NCBI RefSeq assembly: GCF_014202335.1
Contig: NZ_JACHGP010000006.1
Location: 372,001-436,000 of the forward strand
Direction: 5' to 3'
Source of the DNA: Mycobacterium sp. AZCC_0083
GTDB lineage: Bacteria; Actinomycetota; Actinomycetes; Mycobacteriales; Mycobacteriaceae
Length of the DNA stretch: 64,000 nucleotides
Shown: positions 27,006 through 35,510 of the stretch, piece after piece
Numbering within the stretch: the stretch's first letter is position 1
Layout: every line of letters begins with the position of its first letter
Notes under the pieces: model-generated
Databases searched by the model: none
Told to the model about the DNA's origin: nothing
What the model saw: only the letters and a program-made list of their open reading frames with translations
Position numbers and translations under genes: made by a program

Positions 27006-28012
27006 AACGAATGACACCCCTTGCAGCCCTGTGGCGGTTGGCCATCGCGGTGATTGCGGCGGTCTTGCTGATGGTCCTGGTGTCGAATGTGATTACCAAT
27101 CCCGTGGCTGACAAACTGGGCATCTACACAGCGGATTTCACTGACATCTCAGGCCTGCACACCGGCGCCGACGTCCGGGTTCGCGGCGTTCGGGTCGGGA
27201 AGGTCGACTCGGTTGAGCTTCTCCGACGTTCCGGGCAGAGCATCGCCGAGGTCGCCTTCACCCTGGACTCCCGCTACGGCATTGGCGAGAACACCCGGCT
27301 AGCAGTGAAGTACCAGGCACTGACAGGCCTGCGGTACCTAGACGTGGCAAATCCCTCCGACGGAGCCCCGGCGGGCTCGGCGCTGAAACACGTACCTACC
27401 TCGATGACCCAACCGTCCTTCGACATCACCGCGCTGTTCAACGGTTTGCAACCGGTGCTGGCGACGCTAAGCCCCGACGACTTGAACACCTTCACCGCCA
27501 ACGTCGACACGTTTCTCTCCGGCGACGGCAGCGGGCTCGGACCGGTACTGGAGAGCATCCACACGCTCACGCAATTCCTCGCCGATCGCCAGCAGATCGT
27601 CTCCACGCTCATCGCGAATCTCAAGGCGGTCGCCGAAACGATGTCCGGTCATGCTCGCGATTTCACGCAGATCATCGACTGGGCCAATCGGCCCATCGAC
27701 GGGGCGCTGTCGGTGCTTGACGAATTCCGCAAGTCCGATATCTATGGTCCTGCTTTCACCACCTCCGTGGTCGACCTTCTCAACAACGCTGGGTTCAAGC
27801 CCGGCATCAACATCGACGACGCGATCGACAAAGCACTTATCAACCTGGACAACACCATTGAGGCGGTCAAGTTGGTGCCGGTGATGTGGGAGAACATCCC
27901 TCCGCCGTCACAGCAGGGACATCCCCTGGAGTGCTCGGCCGGGCGCGCCGAGCTTCCCTTTCCAGTCGAGGTGCTGCTCAACGGCCAGAAGGTGACACTG
28001 TGCAACCAATGA
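27002..28012 (+). CDS. MceB-type protein
   Basis: 336 residues, start overlapping mceA by 4 bp. One N-terminal anchor (IAVIAAVLLMVLVSNVI), then the MCE domain (TDISGLHTGADVRVRGVRVG, LRYLDVANP) and a helical section, ending with two cysteines (LECSAG and VTLCNQ) as in other MceB proteins. Length is close to Mce1B. Second of six mce genes; all are coupled by overlaps. Confidence 0.9.
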   Translation: MKRMTPLAALWRLAIAVIAAVLLMVLVSNVITNPVADKLGIYTADFTDISGLHTGADVRVRGVRVGKVDSVELLRRSGQSIAEVAFTLDSRYGIGENTRLAVKYQALTGLRYLDVANPSDGAPAGSALKHVPTSMTQPSFDITALFNGLQPVLATLSPDDLNTFTANVDTFLSGDGSGLGPVLESIHTLTQFLADRQQIVSTLIANLKAVAETMSGHARDFTQIIDWANRPIDGALSVLDEFRKSDIYGPAFTTSVVDLLNNAGFKPGINIDDAIDKALINLDNTIEAVKLVPVMWENIPPPSQQGHPLECSAGRAELPFPVEVLLNGQKVTLCNQ

Positions 28013-28968
28013 GGGTCATCCGGGACCCGCGACTATGGGGGGCGAGTGCGTTTGCCCTGCTTGCGATTCTCGGCCTGGTCGCGGCGATGCTTTACGTCAG
28101 CCCGCCCGGAGACAAGATCGTCACTTTCTACACCGACGACGCGTCATCGATCACGCCTGGCATCACCGTCCGGATTGCAGGCATCACCGTCGGCACCGTC
28201 AAGGATTTGTCGATCGAACCCGAGCAGGTGCGGGTCCGCGCAACGGTCAAGGGCGACGCCTTCGTCGGCGACCAATCCAACGTTCAGGTTCGCATGCTCA
28301 CCGTCGTCGGTGGTTACTACGTGAACGTCGACTCGCTCGGCGACTCGCCGCTCGGCGAGCGGTCGATCCCGCGAGAACGAGTCACCTTGCCCTACAGTCT
28401 GATTCGGACGCTGACCGACAGCACGAAGATCACCGAGGGCGTCCAGACCGCTCCGATCAGTCAGTCCCTGGACCAGGTCCAGCAGGGGCTGACTGGCGCG
28501 AACATCGACTCGGTTTCTTCGATCGTCGATGCAGGCAACAGGCTCACCGCCACGCTCGACCAGCAACGCGGACAAATGTCGGCGATTCTGAACCTCAGCG
28601 ACGAGTACATCGCGCAACTCGCCAACTACCGCGGCGAACTTCAACAGCTGATCCAGAAGATCTCCATCCTCGAGCAGACGCTGGTGTTGTACGGAAAGGG
28701 CTTCGCTGGGGCCCTTGTCGGGATGGGCAACATCGTCCAGGGGATTGGTCCGCTCGGCGTGTTCTACGCCAAGCACCGGGACAAATTCCTCGAGCGGTTC
28801 ATCCACGGGCAGCAGGTCGTCAGGGCTTGGGCCGACCGAAGCGGGCTTGTCGTCAGGATTCTCCGTCGAACCCGCGACAGAATGGAGCGCACATTGGGAA
28901 CACAGAACGCGCCCCCCGAACTGCTGGCCACTGACGTGTGCATCCCGTTGCCCGAAAGTCCTTGCTGA
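28009..28968 (+). CDS. MceC-type protein
   Basis: 319 residues from ATG 28009 (GTG 28000 is an alternative). N-terminal anchor WGASAFALLAILGLVAAML, MCE domain (SSITPGITVRIAGITVGTV, VVGGYYVNVDSLG), then a helical region with a long coiled stretch (ANYRGELQQLIQKISILEQT). It lacks the proline-rich C-terminal tail of Mce1C and is about 200 residues shorter. Overlaps its neighbours by 4 and 1 bp. Confidence 0.9.
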   Translation: MRVIRDPRLWGASAFALLAILGLVAAMLYVSPPGDKIVTFYTDDASSITPGITVRIAGITVGTVKDLSIEPEQVRVRATVKGDAFVGDQSNVQVRMLTVVGGYYVNVDSLGDSPLGERSIPRERVTLPYSLIRTLTDSTKITEGVQTAPISQSLDQVQQGLTGANIDSVSSIVDAGNRLTATLDQQRGQMSAILNLSDEYIAQLANYRGELQQLIQKISILEQTLVLYGKGFAGALVGMGNIVQGIGPLGVFYAKHRDKFLERFIHGQQVVRAWADRSGLVVRILRRTRDRMERTLGTQNAPPELLATDVCIPLPESPC

Positions 28969-30050
28969 TGAGGATGATACGACGCGTGCGCACCGCCGCT
29001 GGGTTGCTCGCGGCGTGCGCAGTGATGATCGCCAGCACGTCGTGCGGCGGCTCAAGCGGGTCCCACGCGACCGGGTACTGCGCGATCCTTCCCGACTCCA
29101 TCGGTCTGTACGTCGGCAACCCCATCACTCAGATGGGATATCCGATCGGCACGGTGAACTCGATTACGCCCGGCGACACCAGCGTGCGGGTCGAATTCTC
29201 GGTGACCGACACTCGCCCGCTCCCACATGACGCGAAGGCGGTCATCCGCTCGACGTCCATACTCGCCGACCGAGCCTTGGAGCTGGTCGGCAACTACGAA
29301 TCCGGACCCAAACTGGCACCAGGGGAATGCGTCCCGTTGAGCCGGTCGGTCACGCCCAAGAGCCTGTCCCAAGTGATCGGGTCGGCCAATGCGTTCGTCA
29401 GCGGCATCACCCCGGAGAGGTCGACGAACATCCAGGCCGCTCTGGCCCAGGTCGACCAGGCCGCCCACGGAAATGGCGGCGGCATCAACCAGATCCTGAC
29501 GACGTCCTCGCGACTGCTGGACAACCCGGACCAGCCGATCAGCGACATCGGCTCCATCGTGGGCAACCTCTCCACGCTGACCTCGACGCTGGTCGACATG
29601 CGCGACCCCCTCAAAGAGATCCTCAACGATTCGGTGACGACTACCCCATACGTCCATGACGCCATCGTCGGATCGCAAAACTTGGCCGAGCCGCTTCCGC
29701 CCATCATCACCATGGTCTCCGACCTCGAGATCCACGCCGGTGACGAACTGCAATTGACCCTGGACACCGTGTCGGACGCCGTGCGCATCTTCACCCCGCA
29801 CGCCCGCGGCCTGGCAAGCCTCCTCGGAGGAATCCCGTTCTTGATAAATACCGCCGACAACCACTTCAACAACAAGCAGTTCGACCTCTTCTACCGCCCG
29901 CCGCTCTACAGAATCAGAACACCGGACGGTGTGGCGACCTGCAACCTCATGAACTTCTCGATGCCCGGTAGTTGCGCCAACGTCGCCGGACAGCCCTACG
30001 CCGTTGACGTCAATCTGCTGCAGTACGTCTTCACGGAGGCGAACAAATGA
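28968..30050 (+). CDS. MceD-type protein
   Basis: 360 residues from ATG 28968 sharing one base with the previous stop. The N-terminal hydrophobic segment ends in ASTSCGGSSG, which looks like a lipoprotein site but has Ser instead of Leu/Val/Ile at -3. MCE domain follows (YVGNPITQMGYPIGTVNSI, STSILADRALELVGNY), then a helical region. It is much shorter than Mce1D (about 530). A possible second lipid-anchored subunit beside MceE. Confidence 0.86.
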   Translation: MRMIRRVRTAAGLLAACAVMIASTSCGGSSGSHATGYCAILPDSIGLYVGNPITQMGYPIGTVNSITPGDTSVRVEFSVTDTRPLPHDAKAVIRSTSILADRALELVGNYESGPKLAPGECVPLSRSVTPKSLSQVIGSANAFVSGITPERSTNIQAALAQVDQAAHGNGGGINQILTTSSRLLDNPDQPISDIGSIVGNLSTLTSTLVDMRDPLKEILNDSVTTTPYVHDAIVGSQNLAEPLPPIITMVSDLEIHAGDELQLTLDTVSDAVRIFTPHARGLASLLGGIPFLINTADNHFNNKQFDLFYRPPLYRIRTPDGVATCNLMNFSMPGSCANVAGQPYAVDVNLLQYVFTEANK

Positions 30051-31045
30051 TGCGTCGACCATCGGTAATGCTTTCGCTGCTGTGCGCGGTCGTCTTGTCG
30101 TCCTGCGCGTCGCTGAACGCAAACTCCCTGCCCGAGCCGGGAAACAGTTACAGCGACGGGTACGACATCGTCATCGAGTTCGCCAACGTACTCAACCTGC
30201 CCGATCGCGCGAAAGTCGTGATGGATGGCACCACGATCGGAGTCGTCGAACGCGTCGCGGTCGGCAAATCCGACGTGGACGTGACCGCTCGCATCGATCA
30301 GTCGATCCAGGTGCCGTCGGACATCCGTGCAGTGCTCCAGCAAGCCACGGTTCTCGGCGACATATACGTCGCGCTCGACCGACCCACCACAGCCGCCGCC
30401 GGCGGTGGCGGCCCTCTGCCCGCGGGGGGCCGCATTCCGGTGGCCCAGACCACCTCGCCCCCCCAACTGGAGGACACCCTCGCGAATCTGGCGAACTTCG
30501 TGGCCAGCGGGTCGATCCAACGCATCCAGAGCTCGATCATCAACATCAATCAGGTGACACCCGCGCGTGCAGGCCAGGTGCGCGAGATCGCCTCCCAGGT
30601 ATCGCGCGACCTGTCCGACCTGTCCGGGAACATCGCCACTGTCGATCAATGGCTCAACGGTGTGTCGGGGACGGCCGATGTGTTGGCTCGTCGCATCCCG
30701 CAGCTGCAGTACTGGTTCTCACCGGCAGGGATGCTGGCGTTCAACCGCGTCACCGAGGCCTCGGTCGCGATCAGCACGCTGCTGCCGTCCATCGGCAGCA
30801 TCTACACCGGCGGGTTCTGGCTGGTGCCCCTACTGGAATCGTTGGGCATTGCGGTGGGTGCGGTGCAGAAATCAAAGGTCGCGGTGGAAAGCGAGTATCC
30901 GGCGTGGAGACAGCTTTTCACCGACATGTTCCTCCCCGCAGACAAGTATCCAGCGATGAACATCACCTCGGTCGTGGCTCCAGACGGACGTGACATCACC
31001 GGAAACGTCCAAGAGGTCTTGCGCATCCTAGGAGCGACACCGTGA
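30047..31045 (+). CDS. MceE-type lipoprotein (LprK-like)
   Basis: 332 residues. The signal sequence MMRRPSVMLSLLCAVVLSSC ends in a canonical lipobox LSSC, so the mature protein is lipid-anchored at Cys20, as in Mce1E/LprK. MCE domain (LNLPDRAKVVMDGTTIGVV, QATVLGDIYVALD) and helical region follow; the domain is interrupted by a Gly/Ala/Pro-rich stretch near residue 110. Overlaps mceD and mceF by 4 bp each. Confidence 0.9.
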   Translation: MMRRPSVMLSLLCAVVLSSCASLNANSLPEPGNSYSDGYDIVIEFANVLNLPDRAKVVMDGTTIGVVERVAVGKSDVDVTARIDQSIQVPSDIRAVLQQATVLGDIYVALDRPTTAAAGGGGPLPAGGRIPVAQTTSPPQLEDTLANLANFVASGSIQRIQSSIININQVTPARAGQVREIASQVSRDLSDLSGNIATVDQWLNGVSGTADVLARRIPQLQYWFSPAGMLAFNRVTEASVAISTLLPSIGSIYTGGFWLVPLLESLGIAVGAVQKSKVAVESEYPAWRQLFTDMFLPADKYPAMNITSVVAPDGRDITGNVQEVLRILGATP

Positions 31046-32010
31046 AGATCAGCCACGCCGTGTCATTCATTGCCTTCGGCTTGATCGTGGCCTACGCCGT
31101 GTACTACATCGCGGAGCTCGGAGTCCGAGTCGGACCACCGGATGACCGCGTGAACGTGGCGATGCAGGTCCCGGACATCAACGGCCTGGTGGTCGACTCC
31201 AACGTCCTGCTCCGAGGCGTGCCGGTCGGCAAGGTGACCGGAATCGACACCACGATCCAAAGCGCCACCGTCCACTTTTACATCGACAAGCAGTACCCGA
31301 TCCCCGTCGACAGCGACGTCCGGCTGGAGAACCTGTCGGCACTGGGTGAGTCCTACATCGGGTTGGTGCCCCGCACATCCGACGGTCCGACGTTCCACGA
31401 CGGACAACAGGTGGCGACGGAGAACGTGACACAGCCGTCGTCGATATCCGAACTCGCCACCAGCGTCGTGCGCGTGCTGAACCAGATGGACCCCGGTCAG
31501 CTCAACCGGATGGTGGACGAAGTCGACCAAGGGTTGCCTCCGTCAAATGAGGTGCTGCCCAACTTGTCTCGCGCCAGCACGCTGCTCCGTGACACCGCGA
31601 ACAGCATGCAGGGACGTGGCTCCGCCATGATGACCAACTTCCAGACCCTGTTGCAGAACGCAGGTTTCGTCGGCCCGATCCTCTCCGAGATCAGTCCGGG
31701 TCTGCTCGCCACGGGAACGCCGTTGTACAGACTGTTTTGGGCCGCGTACCACGTCGTGACCGACACGGGCGCGCCGGAGTCGATCAAGAACTTCGGGCGG
31801 TTGCTGGCAAGGGTTCAGAACTTCCTGGACACCCGAGGGCCCGATCTCAAGGTGTACGCAGAGGCCTTCATGCCCCAAATCCAAAACATCAGTGGGGCGC
31901 TGATGAACTTCGACACCGGCCAGCTCCTGTCCAACATGCTCGATTCGGTACCGGAGGACGGCACGATCACACTCCACGTCACGACGCCCGGGCCGCCACC
32001 CGGCCCCTAG
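31042..32010 (+). CDS. MceF-type protein
   Basis: 322 residues. N-terminal anchor AVSFIAFGLIVAYAVYYIAE, MCE domain (INGLVVDSNVLLRGVPVGKV, SALGESYIGLVP) and a helical region. Like the other subunits it is shorter than its Mce1 counterpart (about 515). Last of the six mce genes; a Mce-associated protein follows after 22 bp. Confidence 0.9.
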   Translation: MKISHAVSFIAFGLIVAYAVYYIAELGVRVGPPDDRVNVAMQVPDINGLVVDSNVLLRGVPVGKVTGIDTTIQSATVHFYIDKQYPIPVDSDVRLENLSALGESYIGLVPRTSDGPTFHDGQQVATENVTQPSSISELATSVVRVLNQMDPGQLNRMVDEVDQGLPPSNEVLPNLSRASTLLRDTANSMQGRGSAMMTNFQTLLQNAGFVGPILSEISPGLLATGTPLYRLFWAAYHVVTDTGAPESIKNFGRLLARVQNFLDTRGPDLKVYAEAFMPQIQNISGALMNFDTGQLLSNMLDSVPEDGTITLHVTTPGPPPGP

Positions 32011-32032
32011 CTTCCAGAACTACGAAAGGACG

Positions 32033-32725
32033 ATGATCTACGTGAGAGGTTTGCAAATCACTGAGAGTAGGTCCGCAGTGCCGGATTCGGACGACGACGT
32101 CGTACTTGGAGGTGGGGGTCCCTCGGAGCTCGACGGTCTGCCGGTGTCCACGCCGGTCAGCGGTGAGAGCGACGAGCCTCCGGCCACCCGCACGACGTCG
32201 TCGCGGCAGGTGTCGTTGAGCATCCGGACGCTGATCTCATCGGCCGTGATCCTGGCTCTTGTCGCCGGAGTCGCCGTGATGACCTGGTTGTACCTTGGTG
32301 AGCGCGACAAGGTCGAGGCGCAGCACAGCCAGGTCGCCAACTATCAGCACGCTGAGCAAATCGCCCTCGACTACGCAGTGAGCGCGGCGACGATGAACTT
32401 CCGGGATCTCAACACCTGGAAGACCAAACTGGTCAACGGCACGACCCCCGCCCTGAACGACAAGCTGACCAAGGCGGCCGGCTCGATGCAACAGATTCTC
32501 GTTCCGCTGGAATGGAATTCGACCGCGCAACCGTTGGTGGCCAAGGTCCGATCGGACACGAACGGCGTCTACGTCATCGACACGTTCGTGAGCGTGCTGA
32601 CGAAGACCACGCAGGCGCCGGACAATCTGCAATCCACCGCTACCTACAGCATCACCATCGACAGCAACAACGGCTGGCAGATCAGCGATGTCGGTGGCAT
32701 CGGTGCGGTCGCTGGGGCGAAGTAA
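32033..32725 (+). CDS. Mce-associated membrane protein
   Basis: 230 residues. A 70-residue acidic, low-complexity cytoplasmic N-terminus (PDSDDDVVLGGGGPSELDG) precedes one membrane segment (SAVILALVAGVAVMTWLYLG), then an extracytoplasmic domain of the SnoaL/Mas type (MNFRDLNTWKTKLVNGTTP). These Mam/Mas proteins sit at the end of mce operons and in M. tuberculosis OrfM-type proteins stabilise Mce complexes. The start at 32033 may be late or early; a GTG at 32042 is also possible. Confidence 0.87.
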   Translation: MIYVRGLQITESRSAVPDSDDDVVLGGGGPSELDGLPVSTPVSGESDEPPATRTTSSRQVSLSIRTLISSAVILALVAGVAVMTWLYLGERDKVEAQHSQVANYQHAEQIALDYAVSAATMNFRDLNTWKTKLVNGTTPALNDKLTKAAGSMQQILVPLEWNSTAQPLVAKVRSDTNGVYVIDTFVSVLTKTTQAPDNLQSTATYSITIDSNNGWQISDVGGIGAVAGAK

Positions 32726-32747
32726 TGCCTCACTTCGGGACGTCGAC

Positions 32748-33146
32748 ATGATGCGCCGCTGCGCTGCGGTGCTGTCGCTGATCGTCGGTGCCGCGGCCGC
32801 CATGCTGGCACCCACTGCGCATGCCAGCGACGTCGTCACTTACGAGGTCGTCTCCGACACCATTCCGCAGGCGAACGTGGAGTACGTCGATGCGTCCGGA
32901 CGGCAGCTTCTGGAGGCGGTCGCCCTGCCCTGGCGAATCGATGTAACGCTCGACGACGCCCGTGGGCCGACCGGGCCCGGCGCTCAGCTGCGCGCCGACT
33001 GGCGCCCGCTCAAGTCGAAGTGGCGGGACGTGACGGTCCGGATCTACGACGGCCCGGACCTGTTGTGCGAGAGCACTCTCGACGTCGGTGACGCCACTTG
33101 CTACGGGAACACGCCACACATGTACGACGGTAAGCGGTACACATAA
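32748..33146 (+). CDS. MmpS-like secreted protein
   Basis: 132 residues from ATG 32748. Signal peptide MMRRCAAVLSLIVGAAAAML cleaved near AHA-SDV. The mature part starts VVTYEVVSDTIPQANVEYVD and continues with LPWRIDVTLDD and GAQLRADW, the beta-sandwich pattern of MmpS accessory proteins, although here with a cleavable signal instead of a fixed anchor. No MmpL gene is near. Its place right after the mce operon suggests an accessory role in lipid transport. Confidence 0.7.
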   Translation: MMRRCAAVLSLIVGAAAAMLAPTAHASDVVTYEVVSDTIPQANVEYVDASGRQLLEAVALPWRIDVTLDDARGPTGPGAQLRADWRPLKSKWRDVTVRIYDGPDLLCESTLDVGDATCYGNTPHMYDGKRYT

Positions 33147-33417
33147 TCCGGTGCCGGCGGGCGATGCCGGCAGAACGGACGCGGCCTGCGTGGATTGGCG
33201 TGGGCACGCTCGATTGCTCCATGACGAGGCGCTTGTCTACGCCGAACGTCTGAAGGATGTATGGATCTTGCGGATCATGAACTTCTGCTGACCGCCCGGT
33301 ATTGTCGAAATGCGATGGAATAGTGAATTGTGCGTATAATATTATCGAGACTAGTACGCAAAATCGACTAGCATTTTGCCCGGCTACTTCGTCCCGCGAA
33401 CAAGGGGGAGCACACCC
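33147..33417. other. Non-coding region upstream of AveC-like gene C
   Basis: No supportable gene in 271 bp. The distal half is AT-rich and has a perfect TATAAT at 33335-33340, about 80 bp before the ATG; a matching -35 is not clear. The AveC-like pair at 10 kb also has a perfect TATAAT upstream, rare in this GC-rich window. A strong ribosome site AAGGGGGAG precedes the ATG at 33418. Confidence 0.4.
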
Positions 33418-34326
33418 ATGGGTAACTACGTATTGGCGGCGGGTCCGCAGTACCCCGTCCCGCCAGCCGACCTGTCGGCATCACAACCGATGAGCGTCGC
33501 CTTTCTGATCATCTGCTCGGTCTTCATGGCGGCCGCCGTCGGCTATGTCGCCTGGCGGGCGGTCCACGGCGATGTCCTCGGTGTGTACTTCCTGGCCGCG
33601 GGTTTGCTCATGGGCACGTTGGAGCCGGGTCTCGACTACCTCGGTCTGCTGTGGTTTGCCCAAGACAACGCTGCGATCGCCATTAACATGTTTGGCCGCC
33701 ACATCCCGCTTTATGTGGTGATGGGGTATTCGTTCTTCTTCGGCTTGCAGGCCTACTTCATGTACCTGGCGATCACCGTCGGCAAGGGCGCGCGGTTCTT
33801 CGTCTATGCCTACGCGGTGTCGTGGGTGTTCGACCTCGCCTTGCAGGCGACAGGCAGCGCATTCGGGCTGTACAAGTACTACGGGAATCAGCCCTACATG
33901 ATCTTGGGCGCCCCAGCATGGTGGTTCTCCATCGACGCGGTCATGCCGATCCTCACCGCGCTGATCGCCTTCGCGCTCAGGCACCGCCTGCATGGATGGG
34001 GTCGGCTAATCCTGATTCCGTTGGTCCCGGCACTCTATGCAGCACTCAACGGGGCCGCCGGCGTCCCCGTGTTCGCGGCATTGAACAGCAACTTCGACGC
34101 CACGCGCAACGGAAATGCCTCAGATCCGCTGGTCTGGCTTGGTGGCACCGGAACAATTGCGCTGTGCCTGTTCTTCTTGTGGCTGGTGATCGGCGAGATC
34201 GGGCGCGCTCAACGCCATGCCGGCATCGAAGTAGACACTTCGGCAACACTTCTCGACGTTTTGAAATCGAAAGCTGGTGTAGGACTCAGTGAACCGGGTG
34301 CAGTGAAAAAGATGGTTTCGTCGTGA
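33418..34326 (+). CDS. AveC-like multi-pass membrane protein (paralog C)
   Basis: 302 residues. About seven to eight hydrophobic segments. Conserved core E69-P-x2-D-x-L-G, WFAQDNAAIAINMFGRHIP, VVMGY and YKYYGNQP. A longer polar C-terminus (RHAGIEVDTSATLLDVLKSK) distinguishes it from A and B. It overlaps the acyl-CoA dehydrogenase start by 4 bp (GTGA), so it is co-produced with a catabolic enzyme. The family is labelled AveC/spirocyclase in databases as I recall; no enzymatic function is shown for mycobacterial members. Confidence 0.75.
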   Translation: MGNYVLAAGPQYPVPPADLSASQPMSVAFLIICSVFMAAAVGYVAWRAVHGDVLGVYFLAAGLLMGTLEPGLDYLGLLWFAQDNAAIAINMFGRHIPLYVVMGYSFFFGLQAYFMYLAITVGKGARFFVYAYAVSWVFDLALQATGSAFGLYKYYGNQPYMILGAPAWWFSIDAVMPILTALIAFALRHRLHGWGRLILIPLVPALYAALNGAAGVPVFAALNSNFDATRNGNASDPLVWLGGTGTIALCLFFLWLVIGEIGRAQRHAGIEVDTSATLLDVLKSKAGVGLSEPGAVKKMVSS

Positions 34327-35486
34327 GCATTGCTTACCAACAGACCTCGGCCGTGCCGCCCGGCGATGACGAACTCGGTGCACTTGCCGAGCTGGCGCGA
34401 AACTTCTTCACCCGCGAGGTCATCCCGAAGATCGAAAAGTTCACCGCGCAAGGTCATCCCGATAAAGACCTCTACCGACGGGCGGGCGAGCTTGGGTTGT
34501 TGTGTATGTCGGTGCCCGAGCAGTACGGAGGCGGCGGAGGTACATTCGCGCACGAGGCGGTTCTGTTCCGCGAACAGGCGTTGGCCGGGGATTCGTCGCT
34601 GCACCTGGGTGTGCATTCGGGGATCGTTCCGCACTACATCCTGGCGTACGGCTCGGAGACGCAAAAATCGCGGTACCTTCCGCGCTTCGCATCCGGTGAA
34701 TGGGTCGCCGCGATCGCGATGACCGAGCCTGGCACCGGAAGCGATCTGCAGGCGATCACCACCCGCGCCGTCCGAGATGGCGACGGCTACCGGATCACGG
34801 GGGCAAAGACGTTCATCTCCAACGGCCTCAACTGTGACGTCGTCATCGTGGCCGCAAAGACAGATCCCGAGGCCCGCGGAGCGGGAGTGTCGTTATTCAT
34901 CGTCGACGTCGCCGAGGAGCCGAAGGGCTTTCGCCGTGGGCAGCCGATCCACAAACTCGGGCAGAAGGGCCAAGACACCACCGAGCTGTTCTTTGAGGAC
35001 GTGGCCGTACCGGCTTCAGCTCTGCTGGGCGCCGAGAATTCCGGGTTCTCCCAGCTGAAAACTCAACTTGCCCAAGAGCGTTTGATACTGGGTGTATCGG
35101 CGGTGGCCGCCATGGAGCGCGCCGTCGCGCTCACCGTGGAGTACACCAAGTCGCGGCAGGCATTTGGTGCTCCGCTATTTGCGTTGCAGAACACCCGCTT
35201 TGAGCTCGCCGAATGTGCGACGCTTGCGCGGGTCTCTGGGGTGTTCCTCGATGACTGCGTCCATCGCCATCTGCGGGGCGAACTCGATGGTGCGACTGCG
35301 GCGATGGCGAAATACTGGCTGTCCGATCAACAGTGCGCCGTGATCGACCGGTGTTTGCAACTCTTTGGCGGCTACGGCTACACGCTGGAATACCCGATTG
35401 CGCAGATGTATGCCGACGCGCGGATTCAACGCATCTACGCGGGCGCCAATGAAGTGATGAAGGAGCTCATCTCGCGCTCACTTTAA
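34323..35486 (+). CDS. Acyl-CoA dehydrogenase, LCAD-like
   Basis: 387 residues, GTG start coupled to the AveC-like gene. Oxidises acyl-CoA to enoyl-CoA using FAD. Visible signatures: AMTEPGTGSDLQAI, TGAKTFISNG, KSRQAFG, CLQLFGGYGYTLEYPIAQ, and C-terminal RIQRIYAGANEVMKELI. The glutamate that MCAD-type enzymes carry in IYEGT is alanine here, as in LCAD/isovaleryl-CoA types, whose base lies in an earlier helix; Glu265 in AAMERAVAL is the candidate. No electron-transfer flavoprotein gene nearby. Probably takes branched or long acyl-CoA. Confidence 0.92.
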   Translation: MSIAYQQTSAVPPGDDELGALAELARNFFTREVIPKIEKFTAQGHPDKDLYRRAGELGLLCMSVPEQYGGGGGTFAHEAVLFREQALAGDSSLHLGVHSGIVPHYILAYGSETQKSRYLPRFASGEWVAAIAMTEPGTGSDLQAITTRAVRDGDGYRITGAKTFISNGLNCDVVIVAAKTDPEARGAGVSLFIVDVAEEPKGFRRGQPIHKLGQKGQDTTELFFEDVAVPASALLGAENSGFSQLKTQLAQERLILGVSAVAAMERAVALTVEYTKSRQAFGAPLFALQNTRFELAECATLARVSGVFLDDCVHRHLRGELDGATAAMAKYWLSDQQCAVIDRCLQLFGGYGYTLEYPIAQMYADARIQRIYAGANEVMKELISRSL

Positions 35487-35510
35487 GTCAGCGCGCTACA
35501 GTGCCAAGAT

